Assembly: GCF_013201935.1 (NCBI RefSeq)
Contig: NZ_CP053833.1
Span: 1,240,001-1,304,000, forward strand
Direction: 5' to 3'
From: Arcobacter cloacae
GTDB lineage: Bacteria; Campylobacterota; Campylobacteria; Campylobacterales; Arcobacteraceae
Length of the DNA: 64,000 bases
Shown: piece after piece, positions 26,646 to 36,368 of the stretch
Layout: each line of letters starts with the position of its first letter
Position numbering within the stretch: position 1 is the first letter of the stretch
Program-made: the position numbers and the translations under genes
The notes under the pieces: generated by a model
What the model was told of the DNA's origin: nothing
Seen by the model: only the letters and a program-made list of their open reading frames with translations
Databases searched by the model: none

Positions 26646-27299
26646 ATAACCTTGTCCTGAAATATTTTCTATCAAATCTTTAGAAGTTTTTAGACGTAAT
26701 CGTTTAATAAATGTTCTTAATCTCTCATCATTTATCTCTTCATCCCAAAGAGAGGTTTTAATAGTTTGGGTTTTAACTATTGAGTTTTTATTTTTGATAA
26801 GAAGATATATAAACTCTTTTTCTCTTTTTGTAAGATTTATAAGTTGTTCATTTTTATGTAAAGAGAAGTTGTTATTATCAAAAATAAATTCATCTTTTAA
26901 AATAGAAATTTTCTGTTTTTCTATTTTGGGAGCTAATTTTTTTATATGTTCTATTACTTCATCTGGGTCAAAAGGTTTGATAAAATATTTATTTATTCCA
27001 ACATCAATAGCTTTTAAAAGTTTTTCTTTATCAGAATGGGCACTTAAAACTATAATAGGTGTGTTTGAATCAATCTCTTTTATCTTTAAAGTCATCTCCA
27101 ATCCATCAAATTGAGGCATCATAATATCAGTGATTACAATATCAGGTTTAAAACTTTTGTATTTTTTTAACCCTTCAATTCCATCTTTTGCAATGATTAC
27201 TTTAAAAAATGAATCACTTATAGCCTCTTTTAAAAGTTGAGCTAACCTTTTTTCATCTTCAACAATAAGGATTTTTAAAGTTTTTAATAAATCTTGCAT
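26622..27299 (-). CDS. OmpR-family response regulator
   Basis: 225 residues. The receiver domain has the acidic pair in VEDE, Asp58 in VITDIMMP and Lys108 in FIKPF. The C-terminal winged helix (LTKREKEFIYLLIKN...GQGYLIS) is of OmpR type. It lies three bases downstream of a PAS histidine kinase, its obvious partner. Confidence 0.9.
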   Translation of the reverse strand: MQDLLKTLKILIVEDEKRLAQLLKEAISDSFFKVIIAKDGIEGLKKYKSFKPDIVITDIMMPQFDGLEMTLKIKEIDSNTPIIVLSAHSDKEKLLKAIDVGINKYFIKPFDPDEVIEHIKKLAPKIEKQKISILKDEFIFDNNNFSLHKNEQLINLTKREKEFIYLLIKNKNSIVKTQTIKTSLWDEEINDERLRTFIKRLRLKTSKDLIENISGQGYLISVLNS

Positions 27300-27302
27300 T
27301 TT

Positions 27303-28526
27303 TTACTCTTTTTCATTTAAAAAAATTGTGATTGTAAAAATTGAACCATTTTTACTGTTTCTATGACTCAAAGTTCCTTCTAAACTCTTTTCTATAATCA
27401 TTTTTGACATAAATAATCCAAGTCCAGTTCCTTGTGATTTATGTTTTGTTGTAAAGTAAGGCTCAAAAATAGAATTTAAGTTTTCCTCTTTTATTCCACC
27501 TGCATTATCTTCAATCTCTAAAATTACAGATTTTTTATCAAAAATTTTTTTCTCTTTTAAACTTATAAAAATATTTTTATCTTTTATTTTATTTTGTTTA
27601 AAAGCATCTTTTGAATTTTGAATTAGGTTTATTAAAACTTGAGCTAACTCATTTGAAACCCCTAAAACTTTATAGTTTATGGGAACATCTACTTTGATTT
27701 TTATCTCTTCTTGTTCTATTACTTTTCTTAAAATTGTTAAAACTTCATTTATCACATCTTTTATTTCAAAGCTTTTTTTCTCTTTTAAAGGATTAAAAAA
27801 GTTTGTAAAATCTTCAATAGTTGAAGACATACCAAAAATTAGATTTTTACTCTCTTTGTATAACTCTTCTACCTTTTTTTCATCTTTATTTAAAGAGGCT
27901 TTTTTCATATTAAATAAAGTAAGATTTAATTCAGTTAAAGGTTGTCTCCATTGGTGAGCGATATTTCCAAGCATTTGCCCTAAACTTGCCATTCTTGATT
28001 GCCAAAAAAGAAGTTTTTGTTTTTCATCATTTTTAGAAATCTCTTCTTGCACTCTTTTTTCTAAAGTTTTATTTAACTCTTTTAACTGTTTTGTTTGCTC
28101 AAGAACTTTTAGTTCTAAATTTTGATTTAACTCTTCAAGTTCTTTTTCTTTTTGTTCTAAACTTTTTTTAAGTTCAACCTCAAAAGTTACATCATATCTT
28201 ATTGCAATAAATTCTATTATATTTCCAAAGTCATCTAAAATAGGGGTTATTGTAGTATTTAAGTAAAGAGTTTTTTTATCTTTTGTAAGATTTTTTACTG
28301 TTGCTTTGTAGGGTTTTTTATCTAAAATAGTTTTCCATAAAACTTCAAAACTAGAAGCTTGTACATCTGGATGTCTTACGATGTTATGGTTTTGACCAAT
28401 TAGTTCATCATAAGAATATCCAGAGATTTTGCAAAACTCATCATTTACAAAAGTGATAATTCCATTTATATCAGTTTTAGACACAATATTTGAATTTTCA
28501 ATTGCTTCTTGATAAGTTTTGTTCAT
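27303..28526 (-). CDS. PAS-domain sensor histidine kinase (soluble)
   Basis: 407 residues with no membrane segment. An N-terminal PAS domain (~5-110) contains GQNHNIVRHPDVQASSFEVL, strongly like the FAD-binding PAS of Aer-type redox sensors. A coiled coil (~115-175) leads to the dimerisation/phosphoacceptor helix with His191 in NIAHQWRQPL, and a HATPase domain (NLIQNSKDAF, GTGLGLFMSK). The likely signal is cytoplasmic redox state or respiratory flux. It is paired with the 26622 regulator. Confidence 0.88.
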   Translation of the reverse strand: MNKTYQEAIENSNIVSKTDINGIITFVNDEFCKISGYSYDELIGQNHNIVRHPDVQASSFEVLWKTILDKKPYKATVKNLTKDKKTLYLNTTITPILDDFGNIIEFIAIRYDVTFEVELKKSLEQKEKELEELNQNLELKVLEQTKQLKELNKTLEKRVQEEISKNDEKQKLLFWQSRMASLGQMLGNIAHQWRQPLTELNLTLFNMKKASLNKDEKKVEELYKESKNLIFGMSSTIEDFTNFFNPLKEKKSFEIKDVINEVLTILRKVIEQEEIKIKVDVPINYKVLGVSNELAQVLINLIQNSKDAFKQNKIKDKNIFISLKEKKIFDKKSVILEIEDNAGGIKEENLNSIFEPYFTTKHKSQGTGLGLFMSKMIIEKSLEGTLSHRNSKNGSIFTITIFLNEKE

Positions 28527-28527
28527 A

Positions 28528-29502
28528 TCATTTGTTTCTTAAAATCTCACAAACCTCTTTTGCATGGTAAGAGATTATGATATTAGCTCCTGCTCTTTTA
28601 AATGCAATCATAGTTTCCATCATAACTCTTTTATAATCAATAAGTCCTGCAAGTCCTGCGTGTTTAAGCATAGCATATTCACCACTTACATTATAAACAC
28701 ATAAAGGAAGATTTGAAGCATTTCTTATATCTCTAATCACATCTAAAAAGGCAAGTGCTGGTTTTACCATAAGTATATCTGCACCTTCTTTTTCATCTTC
28801 AAGTGATTCTTCAATTGCTTCAAGTCTATTTGCCACATTCATTTGATATGTTCTTCTATCACCGAAACTTGGCGAAGATTGCGCAACATCTCTAAATGGT
28901 CCATAATATCCACTTGCAAATTTTGTTGAATATGCCATAATTGGAAGATTTTTAAATCCATTTTCATCTAAAGCATTTCTAAGTGTTGTGATAATCCCAT
29001 CCATCATACCTGATGGTGCAATCATATCTGCACCTGCTTTTGCATGAACTATTACTTGTTGAGCTGAAATTTCTAATGTTTTATCATTATCAACACTTCC
29101 AGTTTTTGGGTCAAGTATTCCACAATGTCCATGGTCTGTATATTCACAAAAACATAAATCAGTTACGATAAACATATCAGGAAATTTTGCTTTAATTGCT
29201 TTTATTGTTCTTGCAATTATACTCTCACCACATAAACACTCACTTCCAACTGAATCTTTAGTATCAGGAATTCCAAATAAAATAATTGATTTTAAATTTA
29301 TACTTACTAAATATTCACACTCTTTTAAAATTTCATCAATACTCATTTGGTAAACACCAGGCATTGAAGAAACTTCAGTTTTTATATTTTGACCTTCTCT
29401 TACAAATAATGGATAAATGAAATCATCAGGTGTTAAAACAGTCTCTTGTACTAAATTTCTTAGGGTTTCATTTATTCTTAATCTTCTAAATCGTTTAAAC
29501 AT
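28528..29502 (-). CDS. hemB: delta-aminolevulinic acid dehydratase (porphobilinogen synthase)
   Basis: 324 residues. Active-site lysines are Lys194 ([15 protein letters not shown]) and Lys247 (LMVKPALAF). Zinc-site cysteines 117, 119 and 127 occur in [14 protein letters not shown]. It condenses two ALA molecules in tetrapyrrole synthesis. It is one base downstream of the kinase's start, so the three genes form a hemB-kinase-regulator transcript. Confidence 0.97.
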   Translation of the reverse strand: MFKRFRRLRINETLRNLVQETVLTPDDFIYPLFVREGQNIKTEVSSMPGVYQMSIDEILKECEYLVSINLKSIILFGIPDTKDSVGSECLCGESIIARTIKAIKAKFPDMFIVTDLCFCEYTDHGHCGILDPKTGSVDNDKTLEISAQQVIVHAKAGADMIAPSGMMDGIITTLRNALDENGFKNLPIMAYSTKFASGYYGPFRDVAQSSPSFGDRRTYQMNVANRLEAIEESLEDEKEGADILMVKPALAFLDVIRDIRNASNLPLCVYNVSGEYAMLKHAGLAGLIDYKRVMMETMIAFKRAGANIIISYHAKEVCEILRNK

Positions 29503-29561
29503 TCTATTTACCTCTTTTGGTTATAATCTTTGGATTTTAACAGTTTAAGGTTTAAATACAA

Positions 29562-30137
29562 ATGAATATTAAAAAGTCAAATATTGCTAAATTACCAACA
29601 AAACATGGAAATTTTAAGATAAAAGCTTATAAAGATAATATTCAAGAGCATCTAGCAATTATGAGTGAAGATTTTGAAAAAATTGAAGTTCCTTATGTAA
29701 GAATTCATTCAGAATGCCTAACAGGAGATGCTCTTGGAAGCCTAAAATGCGACTGTCAAGCACAGTTAAACTTAGCATTGGATTTTATAGCTAAAAATGG
29801 TGGTTTAGTGATTTATCACAAACAAGAAGGAAGAAATATAGGTCTATTTAACAAAGTAAACGCATATTCTTTACAAGATTTAGGGAAAAATACAATAGAA
29901 GCTAATTTAGAATTAGGTTTTAAAGAAGATGAAAGAGATTATTCAATTATTGGATATATTTTAGAAGATTTAAATGTAAAAAAATTAAAACTTATTACAA
30001 ATAATCCTAAAAAAATAGAGTATGTTGAAAGTTTAGGAATACAAATAGCTCAAAGAATCCCAGCAATTATCGAAGCAAATAAATATAATGAAAAATATCT
30101 AGCTACAAAAAAAGAGCAAATGGGGCATTTACTTTGA
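29562..30137 (+). CDS. ribA: GTP cyclohydrolase II
   Basis: 191 residues, the single-domain RibA form. Zinc ligands are Cys52, Cys63 and Cys65 (SECLTGDALGSLKCDCQ), with the conserved YHKQEGRNIGL and NNPKKI. It opens GTP at the first step of riboflavin synthesis. It overlaps rsmG by four bases. Confidence 0.96.
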   Translation: MNIKKSNIAKLPTKHGNFKIKAYKDNIQEHLAIMSEDFEKIEVPYVRIHSECLTGDALGSLKCDCQAQLNLALDFIAKNGGLVIYHKQEGRNIGLFNKVNAYSLQDLGKNTIEANLELGFKEDERDYSIIGYILEDLNVKKLKLITNNPKKIEYVESLGIQIAQRIPAIIEANKYNEKYLATKKEQMGHLL

Positions 30138-30718
30138 TATTAAAAGAGTTACTTGAATCAAATAATTTAAAATTTGATGATAAATTTTATGAAGATTGTG
30201 AAGTTTTTACTAAACTTTTACAACAATGGGGGAAAGTTCATAATCTAAGTGGAAGATTAACAAAAGAGGATATAAATGAAAATATTTTAGACTCTTTATA
30301 TCCTTTAACTTTTATAGAAAATCACGAAAGTTTTGCAGATATTGGAACAGGGGCAGGATATCCTGGACTTATACTTGCAATTGCTTTAAGAGATGTAAAA
30401 TCTTATTTAATTGAGCCACGAATAAAAAGAGTATCTTTTTTAAATTTTGTAAAAGCTTCTTTAAAACTTGAAAATCTTACAGTTTTATGTAATAGAGTAG
30501 AAGAGGTTAAAGATTTAAAAGTTGATTTAATAACTTCAAGAGCAGTTACAAATACTTCTTTACTTTTAGACATTACAAAAAATATTAAAAAAGAGAATAG
30601 CTCATACCTTTTTTACAAAGGTAGTATGTTAGAAGAAGAGCTTGAAATTGCAAAAATAAATAATTATAAAATTGTAAATAGAAAAGATAGAAACTATTTA
30701 TATGTAAAAGGTAAATAA
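30134..30718 (+). CDS. rsmG: 16S rRNA (guanine527-N7)-methyltransferase
   Basis: 194 residues, TTG start inside the ribA stop. The SAM site FADIGTGAGYPGLILAI and HNLSGR near the N-terminus are typical of RsmG. The LITSRAV stretch also fits. It overlaps the next small gene by one base. Confidence 0.95.
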   Translation: MILKELLESNNLKFDDKFYEDCEVFTKLLQQWGKVHNLSGRLTKEDINENILDSLYPLTFIENHESFADIGTGAGYPGLILAIALRDVKSYLIEPRIKRVSFLNFVKASLKLENLTVLCNRVEEVKDLKVDLITSRAVTNTSLLLDITKNIKKENSSYLFYKGSMLEEELEIAKINNYKIVNRKDRNYLYVKGK

Positions 30719-30936
30719 TGATTTTAAAAATATTAGCGGTTATTGTAGTGGGATTTTTAGCTTATATTCTTTTATTTAAAAAGGGTAGAGAAAAAGATGT
30801 TATTACTAAAAAAGATGAAAAAATAGAAGATGAAATGGTTGAATGTCCCACTTGTAAAACTTATGTTTCTCAAAAAGAAGCAATTTTAAGTAATGGGAAA
30901 TTTTATTGCTCTAAAGAGTGTTTATTAAATAAATAA
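30718..30936 (+). CDS. PP0621-like small membrane zinc-ribbon protein
   Basis: 72 residues. One N-terminal membrane helix, then a zinc-ribbon-like tail CPTCKTYVSQKEAIL...YCSKECL with four or five cysteines. This matches the small conserved PP0621-type family. The function is unknown. It is translationally coupled to rsmG. Confidence 0.75.
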   Translation: MILKILAVIVVGFLAYILLFKKGREKDVITKKDEKIEDEMVECPTCKTYVSQKEAILSNGKFYCSKECLLNK

Positions 30937-30945
30937 GGAAAAAGT

Positions 30946-31323
30946 ATGATTATAATAGGTGATAAATTAGTTCCTTTTGAAGAGTTTTCTAATATAAAAG
31001 AGATTGAAGATATAAAAAATACAAAAGCAAATACTACTTTATTATTTGATTATAAAGATAGTTTATTAAAGTATTGTTATGAAAATCAATTATCGTTTGC
31101 AGTAATTGTAAGTGATATAAAAGAAGCTATATATTCTAATAGTTTAAGTGCTAAATATATAATTAGTAAGAAAAAACTTGCAAAAAAATTACAAAAAATA
31201 GCAGATAATTATATGTATGATTCTAAAATTTTAGCAATTATAGACTCAAATGAAGAGTTAGAAAATATTTCTAAAAATGAAATAGATGGTGTGATTTATA
31301 AAGATTTACTTAGCAATAAGTGA
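30946..31323 (+). CDS. conserved-type hypothetical protein (125 aa)
   Basis: A soluble alpha/beta protein with alternating strands and helices (LLKYCYENQLSFAVIVSDIKE; KILAIIDSNEELENIS). No catalytic motif is recognised. A good ribosome site (AAGGAAAAAG) precedes its ATG. It lies between the PP0621-like gene and a tiny TM protein before glyS. Confidence 0.65.
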   Translation: MIIIGDKLVPFEEFSNIKEIEDIKNTKANTTLLFDYKDSLLKYCYENQLSFAVIVSDIKEAIYSNSLSAKYIISKKKLAKKLQKIADNYMYDSKILAIIDSNEELENISKNEIDGVIYKDLLSNK

Positions 31324-31371
31324 TTTTTAGCTAGAATCTTGACCTTTTAAGAGATAAAAAATAGGATAAAT

Positions 31372-31527
31372 GTGAAAGATATATTAGATACAGTAATACT
31401 TATTATGTTTGTTATTATGGTTGCAATGTTTATAATCAATTTTAATAGACAACAAATAAAAAAACATACTGATAGAATTGAAGAAAATGAAAAAAAGAAT
31501 TTGAATAAGGATAAAATAGATGAATAA
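31372..31527 (+). CDS. 51-residue single-TM peptide overlapping the glyS start
   Basis: GTG start with AGGA (31363-31366) five bases upstream. The sequence is a short head, one membrane helix (TVILIMFVIMVAMFIINF), then a charged tail of ~25 residues. The last eight bases overlap the glyS ATG, so it is probably translated and coupled. I recognise no family. Confidence 0.55.
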   Translation: MKDILDTVILIMFVIMVAMFIINFNRQQIKKHTDRIEENEKKNLNKDKIDE

Positions 31528-33535
31528 ACCATTATTAATTGAGATTGGTGTAGAAGAATTACCAGCGATTCCATTTTTAAATGAATTACCAAATATTGAA
31601 AAAAAGTGGAGTGATATTTTAGAAAAAAATAGACTTTTATGTGATTTTGATTTCTATTATACACCAAGAAGATTAGTATTATGGCATAGAGAATTCCAAG
31701 TAAAACAAGAAGATTCGATAGTTGAGCAATATGGAGCACCTGTTAAAATAGCTTATAAAGATGGTGTTCCAACTGGAGCTGCTATTAGTTTTGCAGCTAA
31801 ATGTGGAGTTGATGTAAGTGCTTTAGATAAAATTGATTTAGGAAAAGGTGAGGTTTTATATTTTAAACAAGAAGTTAAAGGAACGGAATCTAAAGTTTTA
31901 TTAAATGAAATGGTAAATGAATTTGTTTATTCTTTAAACTTTGGAAAATCTATGAGATGGGCAAGTAGAACTGATAGTTTTATTAGACCAATTAGAAGTT
32001 TATCTATTATTTTAGGTGAAGAGATAGTTGAAGCTGAGCTTTTTGGAGTTAAATCATCTAATTTTTCATTTGCTCATAGAATGGTTTCTTATGAGCCGTT
32101 TTCTTACTCTTTTGCAGGTGATTATTTTTGTAAGCTTGATAAAAATGGAGTTATTTTATATCCAGATGAAAGAAGAGAGAGAATTCTTTCTCAAATGAAA
32201 GATATTGAACAAAGACACAATATTAAAATAGAAATTGATACAGAATTACTAGAAGAAGTTGTTGCAATAACAGAGTATCCAACAGCTTTAATTGGAAAGT
32301 TTGATGAGGAATTTTTAGAGCTTCCACCTGAAGTAATCGTAACTTCTATGAAAGAAAATCAAAGATATTTTGCAGTTTATAAAGATGGAAATTTAACAAA
32401 TAATTTCATCGTTGTTTCAAACTCAAAAACAGATGATTTTGGATATATAATTGCTGGAAATGAAAAAGTATTAAGACCAAGACTTGCTGATGCTATGTTC
32501 TTTTACAAAAATGATATTAAAAATGGTTTATCAAATGAAAGACTTAAAAAACTTGTCTTTGTTGAAGGACTTGGTTCAATGTATGAAAAATGTGAAAGAG
32601 AAGCAAAAATTGCTTCTTATTTAGCAGATACTTTTGAATTAAAAGAAAAAGAACTTTTACAAAAAGCTATTATGCTTTCAAAAGCTGACTTAATGTCTGA
32701 GATGGTTTATGAGTTTACAGAGCTTCAAGGATTAATGGGATACTACTATGCAAAACTTGCAGGTGAAGATGAATTAGTTTATACAGCACTTAAAGAGCAA
32801 TATTTACCAGATGGTGAAGATTCAGAACTTCCATCAAATCTTTTTTCTTCAATAGTTGCTTTATCAAATAAACTTGATAATTTAATGGGATTATTTAGTG
32901 CAGGAAAAATTCCAACAGGTTCAAAAGACCCATTTGCTCTACGAAGAGCAGCAGCAGGAATCGTAAAAATTGCAATGGAGCATAAATTATCAATTGATTT
33001 ATCAAAAATTATTGATGAATTAGCTCATAACTATAAAAATTTAGATAAAAAAGTTTTAATAGAGTTTTTCAATGAAAGATTATTTAAAATCTTTGAAGTA
33101 AATCCAACGGTTTTAAAAGCAGTTCTTGCAAGTGGAGAAACAGATATTTATAAAATTTCTCAAAAAATTTGTGCATTAAATCCAATAGTTCAAAGTGACA
33201 ACTTTAAAGATTATGTTGCAACATTTAAAAGAGTTGCAAATATCATCAAAGATATTGATACATCAGTTAAACTTACAATCGATGAAGATTTATTAGAAAA
33301 TAAAGAAGAGAAAGAGTTATATACAAAATTCCATGAAGCACAATTTAAAAAATATGTTACAGTAGATGAAGAATTAGAAGCTTTATTTGCTTTAAAACCG
33401 CAACTTGATAACTTCTTTGATAATGTATTTGTAAATCATGAAAATGAAAAAATTAAAACTAATAGAAAAAATCTAATTGGTTTAGTATATCAAGGATTTA
33501 GAAAAATAGCTGACATTAAAGAGATAACAATTTAA
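31520..33535 (+). CDS. glyS: glycyl-tRNA synthetase beta subunit
   Basis: 671 residues, normal for GlyS of the alpha2-beta2 bacterial enzyme. The opening LLIEIGVEELP, VTSMKENQRYFAVY and GSKDPFALRRAAAGI are diagnostic. The alpha subunit (glyQ) is not in the window. Confidence 0.97.
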   Translation: MNKPLLIEIGVEELPAIPFLNELPNIEKKWSDILEKNRLLCDFDFYYTPRRLVLWHREFQVKQEDSIVEQYGAPVKIAYKDGVPTGAAISFAAKCGVDVSALDKIDLGKGEVLYFKQEVKGTESKVLLNEMVNEFVYSLNFGKSMRWASRTDSFIRPIRSLSIILGEEIVEAELFGVKSSNFSFAHRMVSYEPFSYSFAGDYFCKLDKNGVILYPDERRERILSQMKDIEQRHNIKIEIDTELLEEVVAITEYPTALIGKFDEEFLELPPEVIVTSMKENQRYFAVYKDGNLTNNFIVVSNSKTDDFGYIIAGNEKVLRPRLADAMFFYKNDIKNGLSNERLKKLVFVEGLGSMYEKCEREAKIASYLADTFELKEKELLQKAIMLSKADLMSEMVYEFTELQGLMGYYYAKLAGEDELVYTALKEQYLPDGEDSELPSNLFSSIVALSNKLDNLMGLFSAGKIPTGSKDPFALRRAAAGIVKIAMEHKLSIDLSKIIDELAHNYKNLDKKVLIEFFNERLFKIFEVNPTVLKAVLASGETDIYKISQKICALNPIVQSDNFKDYVATFKRVANIIKDIDTSVKLTIDEDLLENKEEKELYTKFHEAQFKKYVTVDEELEALFALKPQLDNFFDNVFVNHENEKIKTNRKNLIGLVYQGFRKIADIKEITI

Positions 33536-33539
33536 TTAT

Positions 33540-33570
33540 AAAAGAAATACCTTTTTTAGGTACTTCTTTT
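33540..33570 (+). terminator. glyS terminator
   Basis: A 13-bp stem (33540-33552 with 33558-33570) with one mismatch and a T5 loop, ending in TTTT. It begins five bases after the glyS stop. Confidence 0.7.
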
Positions 33571-33710
33571 ACTTCATCAAATTATAAATATTTTTATTTT
33601 TAGAAATAAATCTAAAAAATAACTTCTATAAACTAAAATTCGCGCATAATAATTTATGACTAAACTTATAATGATTTCTTGTTTTGTGAGAAAAAATTTT
33701 TGATTTTAGA

Positions 33711-33787
33711 TGGAGCTGGTGAAGGGAGTTGAACCCCCGACCTGCTGATTACAAATCAGCTGCTCTAGCCAACTGAGCTACACCAGC
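33711..33787 (-). tRNA. tRNA-Thr (anticodon TGT)
   Basis: A full cloverleaf on the minus strand. The acceptor stem is GCTGGTG/CACCAGC, the D arm is GCTC...GAGC, and the anticodon stem GCTGA/TCAGC encloses TTTGTAA, giving anticodon TGT. The T arm has loop TTCAACT. The discriminator is T and a CCA end is encoded (33713-33711). Confidence 0.96.
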
Positions 33788-33801
33788 AAAAATAGACTGA
33801 A

Positions 33802-33807
33802 ATTATA
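33802..33807 (-). promoter_or_regulatory. -10 box of tRNA-Thr
   Basis: TATAAT on the minus strand, about 14 bases upstream of the mature tRNA 5' end. No clear -35 is visible. Confidence 0.5.
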
Positions 33808-33871
33808 TATTAAAAAACTTAAAATAAAATATAAAAATAATTAATTTAACACAAATTTAATTCTTTTTTAC

Positions 33872-33877
33872 TATACT
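33872..33877 (+). promoter_or_regulatory. -10 box of the 33898 two-component operon
   Basis: TATACT preceded by a T-rich run, 20 bases before the TTG start; a ribosome site AAGGA (33888-33892) lies between. Confidence 0.4.
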
Positions 33878-33897
33878 CTTAGAAAAAAGGATAGTTA

Positions 33898-34560
33898 TTG
33901 TATAAAATATTAGTTTTAGAAGATGATGAACTTTTTGCTTCAACTTTAGAAGATTTTTTGAGTGATGAGGGGTTTGAAGTTGATATTGCAAATGATGGAC
34001 AAGAGTGCTTAAATTTAAACTTTGAAAAAAACTATGATTTATATATTTTTGATATAAATGTTCCTAAAATAAATGGTTTAGATTTACTTCAACAACTAAG
34101 AAATAGTTCTGATAATACTCCTACTATATTTTTAACTTCCTATAAAGATAAAGATACTTTACAAGATGCTTTTTTAAAAGGCTGTGATGATTATTTAAAA
34201 AAACCTGTTGATTTAGATGAACTACTTTTACGAATAAAAGCTTTATTAAAACGAAACAAAAAGATATTTGATATCATAAAGTTATCAAATAATTTAACTT
34301 TTAACCCTTTAAATAAAAGAGTTTATGAAAATGATATAGATTTAAATCTCCCTATTAAAGTATTAGAATTAATGGAACTATTTGTTGAAAATCGAGGTGA
34401 AATAGTTACTAAAGAGATGATTATTTCGAAACTTTGGGCAACAAGTGAAGATTATAGTGAAGGTTCTATTAGGGTTTATATTAATCAAATTAAAAAACTT
34501 TTTGAAAATAAAGATAGTATATTAAATATTAAAGGTGTAGGATATAAAATTGAATTCTAA
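33898..34560 (+). CDS. OmpR-family response regulator
   Basis: 220 residues from a TTG start with AAGGA upstream. Receiver: VLEDDE, Asp52 in IFDINVP and Lys102 in YLKKPVD. The C-terminal winged helix ends GVGYKIEF. It overlaps the downstream kinase by 11 bases and forms a pair with it. Confidence 0.9.
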   Translation: MYKILVLEDDELFASTLEDFLSDEGFEVDIANDGQECLNLNFEKNYDLYIFDINVPKINGLDLLQQLRNSSDNTPTIFLTSYKDKDTLQDAFLKGCDDYLKKPVDLDELLLRIKALLKRNKKIFDIIKLSNNLTFNPLNKRVYENDIDLNLPIKVLELMELFVENRGEIVTKEMIISKLWATSEDYSEGSIRVYINQIKKLFENKDSILNIKGVGYKIEF

Positions 34561-35401
34561 GAAAAAAGATTTTTTAATCTCTATTTCCATAATTTTTACT
34601 TTTTGTTTAGTAGTAATTTTGTATTTAAATTATTTCTTTATTTCGAAATTTGGACTTAATCAAGAGAATTTTATTTATGTAATTATTCCTTTGATAGTTT
34701 TAGGATTAGCAATTTTTTTAAGTTTTTCAATTTCTATTTTAAAACCACTTTTTAAAAGTGATGAAAAACTAGAACTTAGTATAAAAGAGACAATTCACGA
34801 ACTAAATATTCCTGTTTCAACTATACAAATGAACATACAACTTTTAGAAAAAACAATAAAAGATGAAAAAAGTATAAAACGCCTTGAAAGAATAAAACAA
34901 GCTTCAAATAATCTTTTAAAACTTTATGAAACTATGGAATACAATATAAAAAAAGAGATAGATAAAATAGAAAAACAAGAGTTTTATCTTGATGAAATAA
35001 TTTTTAAATCTTGTGATAAATTTGATGATATAAAAAAAGATACAAAGATTATTGTAAATGTTCCAAATAAAGCCCTTTTAAGTGATTTAAATGGCTTTGA
35101 AAAAACAATTGATAACTTAATTTCAAATGCCATAAAATATAACTCAAAAGATAATCCTTTGGTTGAGATAACTTTTAAAGACTCTATTTTATCTATTTAT
35201 AATAATGGTGAAAAAATTGATACAAAAAATCTATTTATAGTTTTTGAAAAATATTTTCAAGAAAATCCTTCAAATGATGGTTTTGGATTAGGACTTGCTA
35301 TGGTAAAAGAGTTTTGTGACAAAAATAAAATTACTATAAATATAGAAACTTTAGAATTTGGAAATAAATTTAATTTAAATTTGAAAAATATTATTATTTA
35401 A
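34550..35401 (+). CDS. membrane sensor histidine kinase
   Basis: 283 residues from a TTG start. Two membrane helices (~8-32 and ~42-65) enclose only about ten periplasmic residues, so the signal is probably sensed in or near the membrane. There is no PAS or HAMP domain. His83 in ETIHELNIPV is the phosphoacceptor; NLISNAIKYNS and GFGLGLAMVKEF are the ATPase boxes. Cognate regulator is immediately upstream. Confidence 0.9.
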   Translation: MNSKKKDFLISISIIFTFCLVVILYLNYFFISKFGLNQENFIYVIIPLIVLGLAIFLSFSISILKPLFKSDEKLELSIKETIHELNIPVSTIQMNIQLLEKTIKDEKSIKRLERIKQASNNLLKLYETMEYNIKKEIDKIEKQEFYLDEIIFKSCDKFDDIKKDTKIIVNVPNKALLSDLNGFEKTIDNLISNAIKYNSKDNPLVEITFKDSILSIYNNGEKIDTKNLFIVFEKYFQENPSNDGFGLGLAMVKEFCDKNKITINIETLEFGNKFNLNLKNIII

Positions 35402-35438
35402 AATATAATGTTATTTAGATTTAAAAAAAGGATTTCAA

Positions 35439-36368
35439 ATGGAAGAGAGTTTAGCTCTTGCTATTGCAATAATATTTTTTGCAGTAATAATAATCATAAA
35501 AGGTGTGAAGATAGTTCCACAATCTGATCTATATTTAGTAGAAAGATTAGGAAAATATCACAAAGTTTTACATGGTGGATTTCATATAATAATCCCAATA
35601 ATTGATAGCGTAAGAGCCATTTTGACTTCAAGAGAGCAATTAGTTGATATTGAAAAACAATCTGTTATTACAAAAGATAATGTGAATATTTCTATTGATG
35701 GGATAGTTTTTTGTAAAGTTGATGATGCTGTTCAAGCAACTTATAATGTGGTGGATTTTAAAAATGCAATAGCAAATCTTGCAATGACTACTTTAAGAGC
35801 TGAAATTGGTGGGATGGATTTAGATGATACTTTATCAAATAGAGAGACTTTAAATGCAAAACTTCAAAGTGAATTAGGAAGTGCAGCAACAAACTGGGGA
35901 ATAAAAGTAACAAGAGTTGAAATAGCTGATATTTCAGTACCTCCTTCTATTGAAAAAGCTATGAATATGCAAATGGAAGCAGAAAGAGAAAAAAGAGCTA
36001 TTCAAACAAAGGCAGAAGCACAAAAAGAGGCACAAATTAGAGAAGCAGAGGCTTTTAAACAAAGTGAAATTTTAAAAGCAGAAGCAATAGAGAGAATGGC
36101 TGATGCAAAAAGATATGAACAAGAACAAACAGCAGCTGGACAACAAGAGGCTATGAGACTTATAAATATTTCTATGATGGAAAATGAAAAAGCAGCAGAG
36201 TTTTTACTAGCAAAGGATAGAGTAGCAGCATTTGAAGCTTTAGCTAAAAGTAATAGCACTAATAAAATGATTTTACCTTATGATGTAACACAAATAATAG
36301 GTTCTACTTCTGTTTTAGGAGATGCGTTTTTTAAAGGAATAAGTGACTCAAAGGCCAATAATGCTTAG
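35439..36368 (+). CDS. SPFH/stomatin-like membrane protein (QmcA type)
   Basis: 309 residues. An N-terminal membrane helix is followed by the SPFH/band-7 domain (VERLGKYHKVLHGGFHIIIP; VVDFKNAIANLAMTTLRAEIG) and a long Ala/Glu/Lys coiled coil (~190-260). Such proteins form membrane microdomain scaffolds and regulate FtsH-type proteases or quality control. It is coupled to an NfeD-like gene, the usual pairing. Confidence 0.92.
   Translation: MEESLALAIAIIFFAVIIIIKGVKIVPQSDLYLVERLGKYHKVLHGGFHIIIPIIDSVRAILTSREQLVDIEKQSVITKDNVNISIDGIVFCKVDDAVQATYNVVDFKNAIANLAMTTLRAEIGGMDLDDTLSNRETLNAKLQSELGSAATNWGIKVTRVEIADISVPPSIEKAMNMQMEAEREKRAIQTKAEAQKEAQIREAEAFKQSEILKAEAIERMADAKRYEQEQTAAGQQEAMRLINISMMENEKAAEFLLAKDRVAAFEALAKSNSTNKMILPYDVTQIIGSTSVLGDAFFKGISDSKANNA

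Larger units (their letters stand above)
33536..33897. other. intergenic stretch holding only terminator, tRNA and promoters
   Basis: Besides the glyS terminator (33540-33570), the minus-strand tRNA-Thr (33711-33787) and the two flanking promoters, I see no ORF or repeat here. Bases 33600-33700 are AT-rich with no clear structure. Confidence 0.6.
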
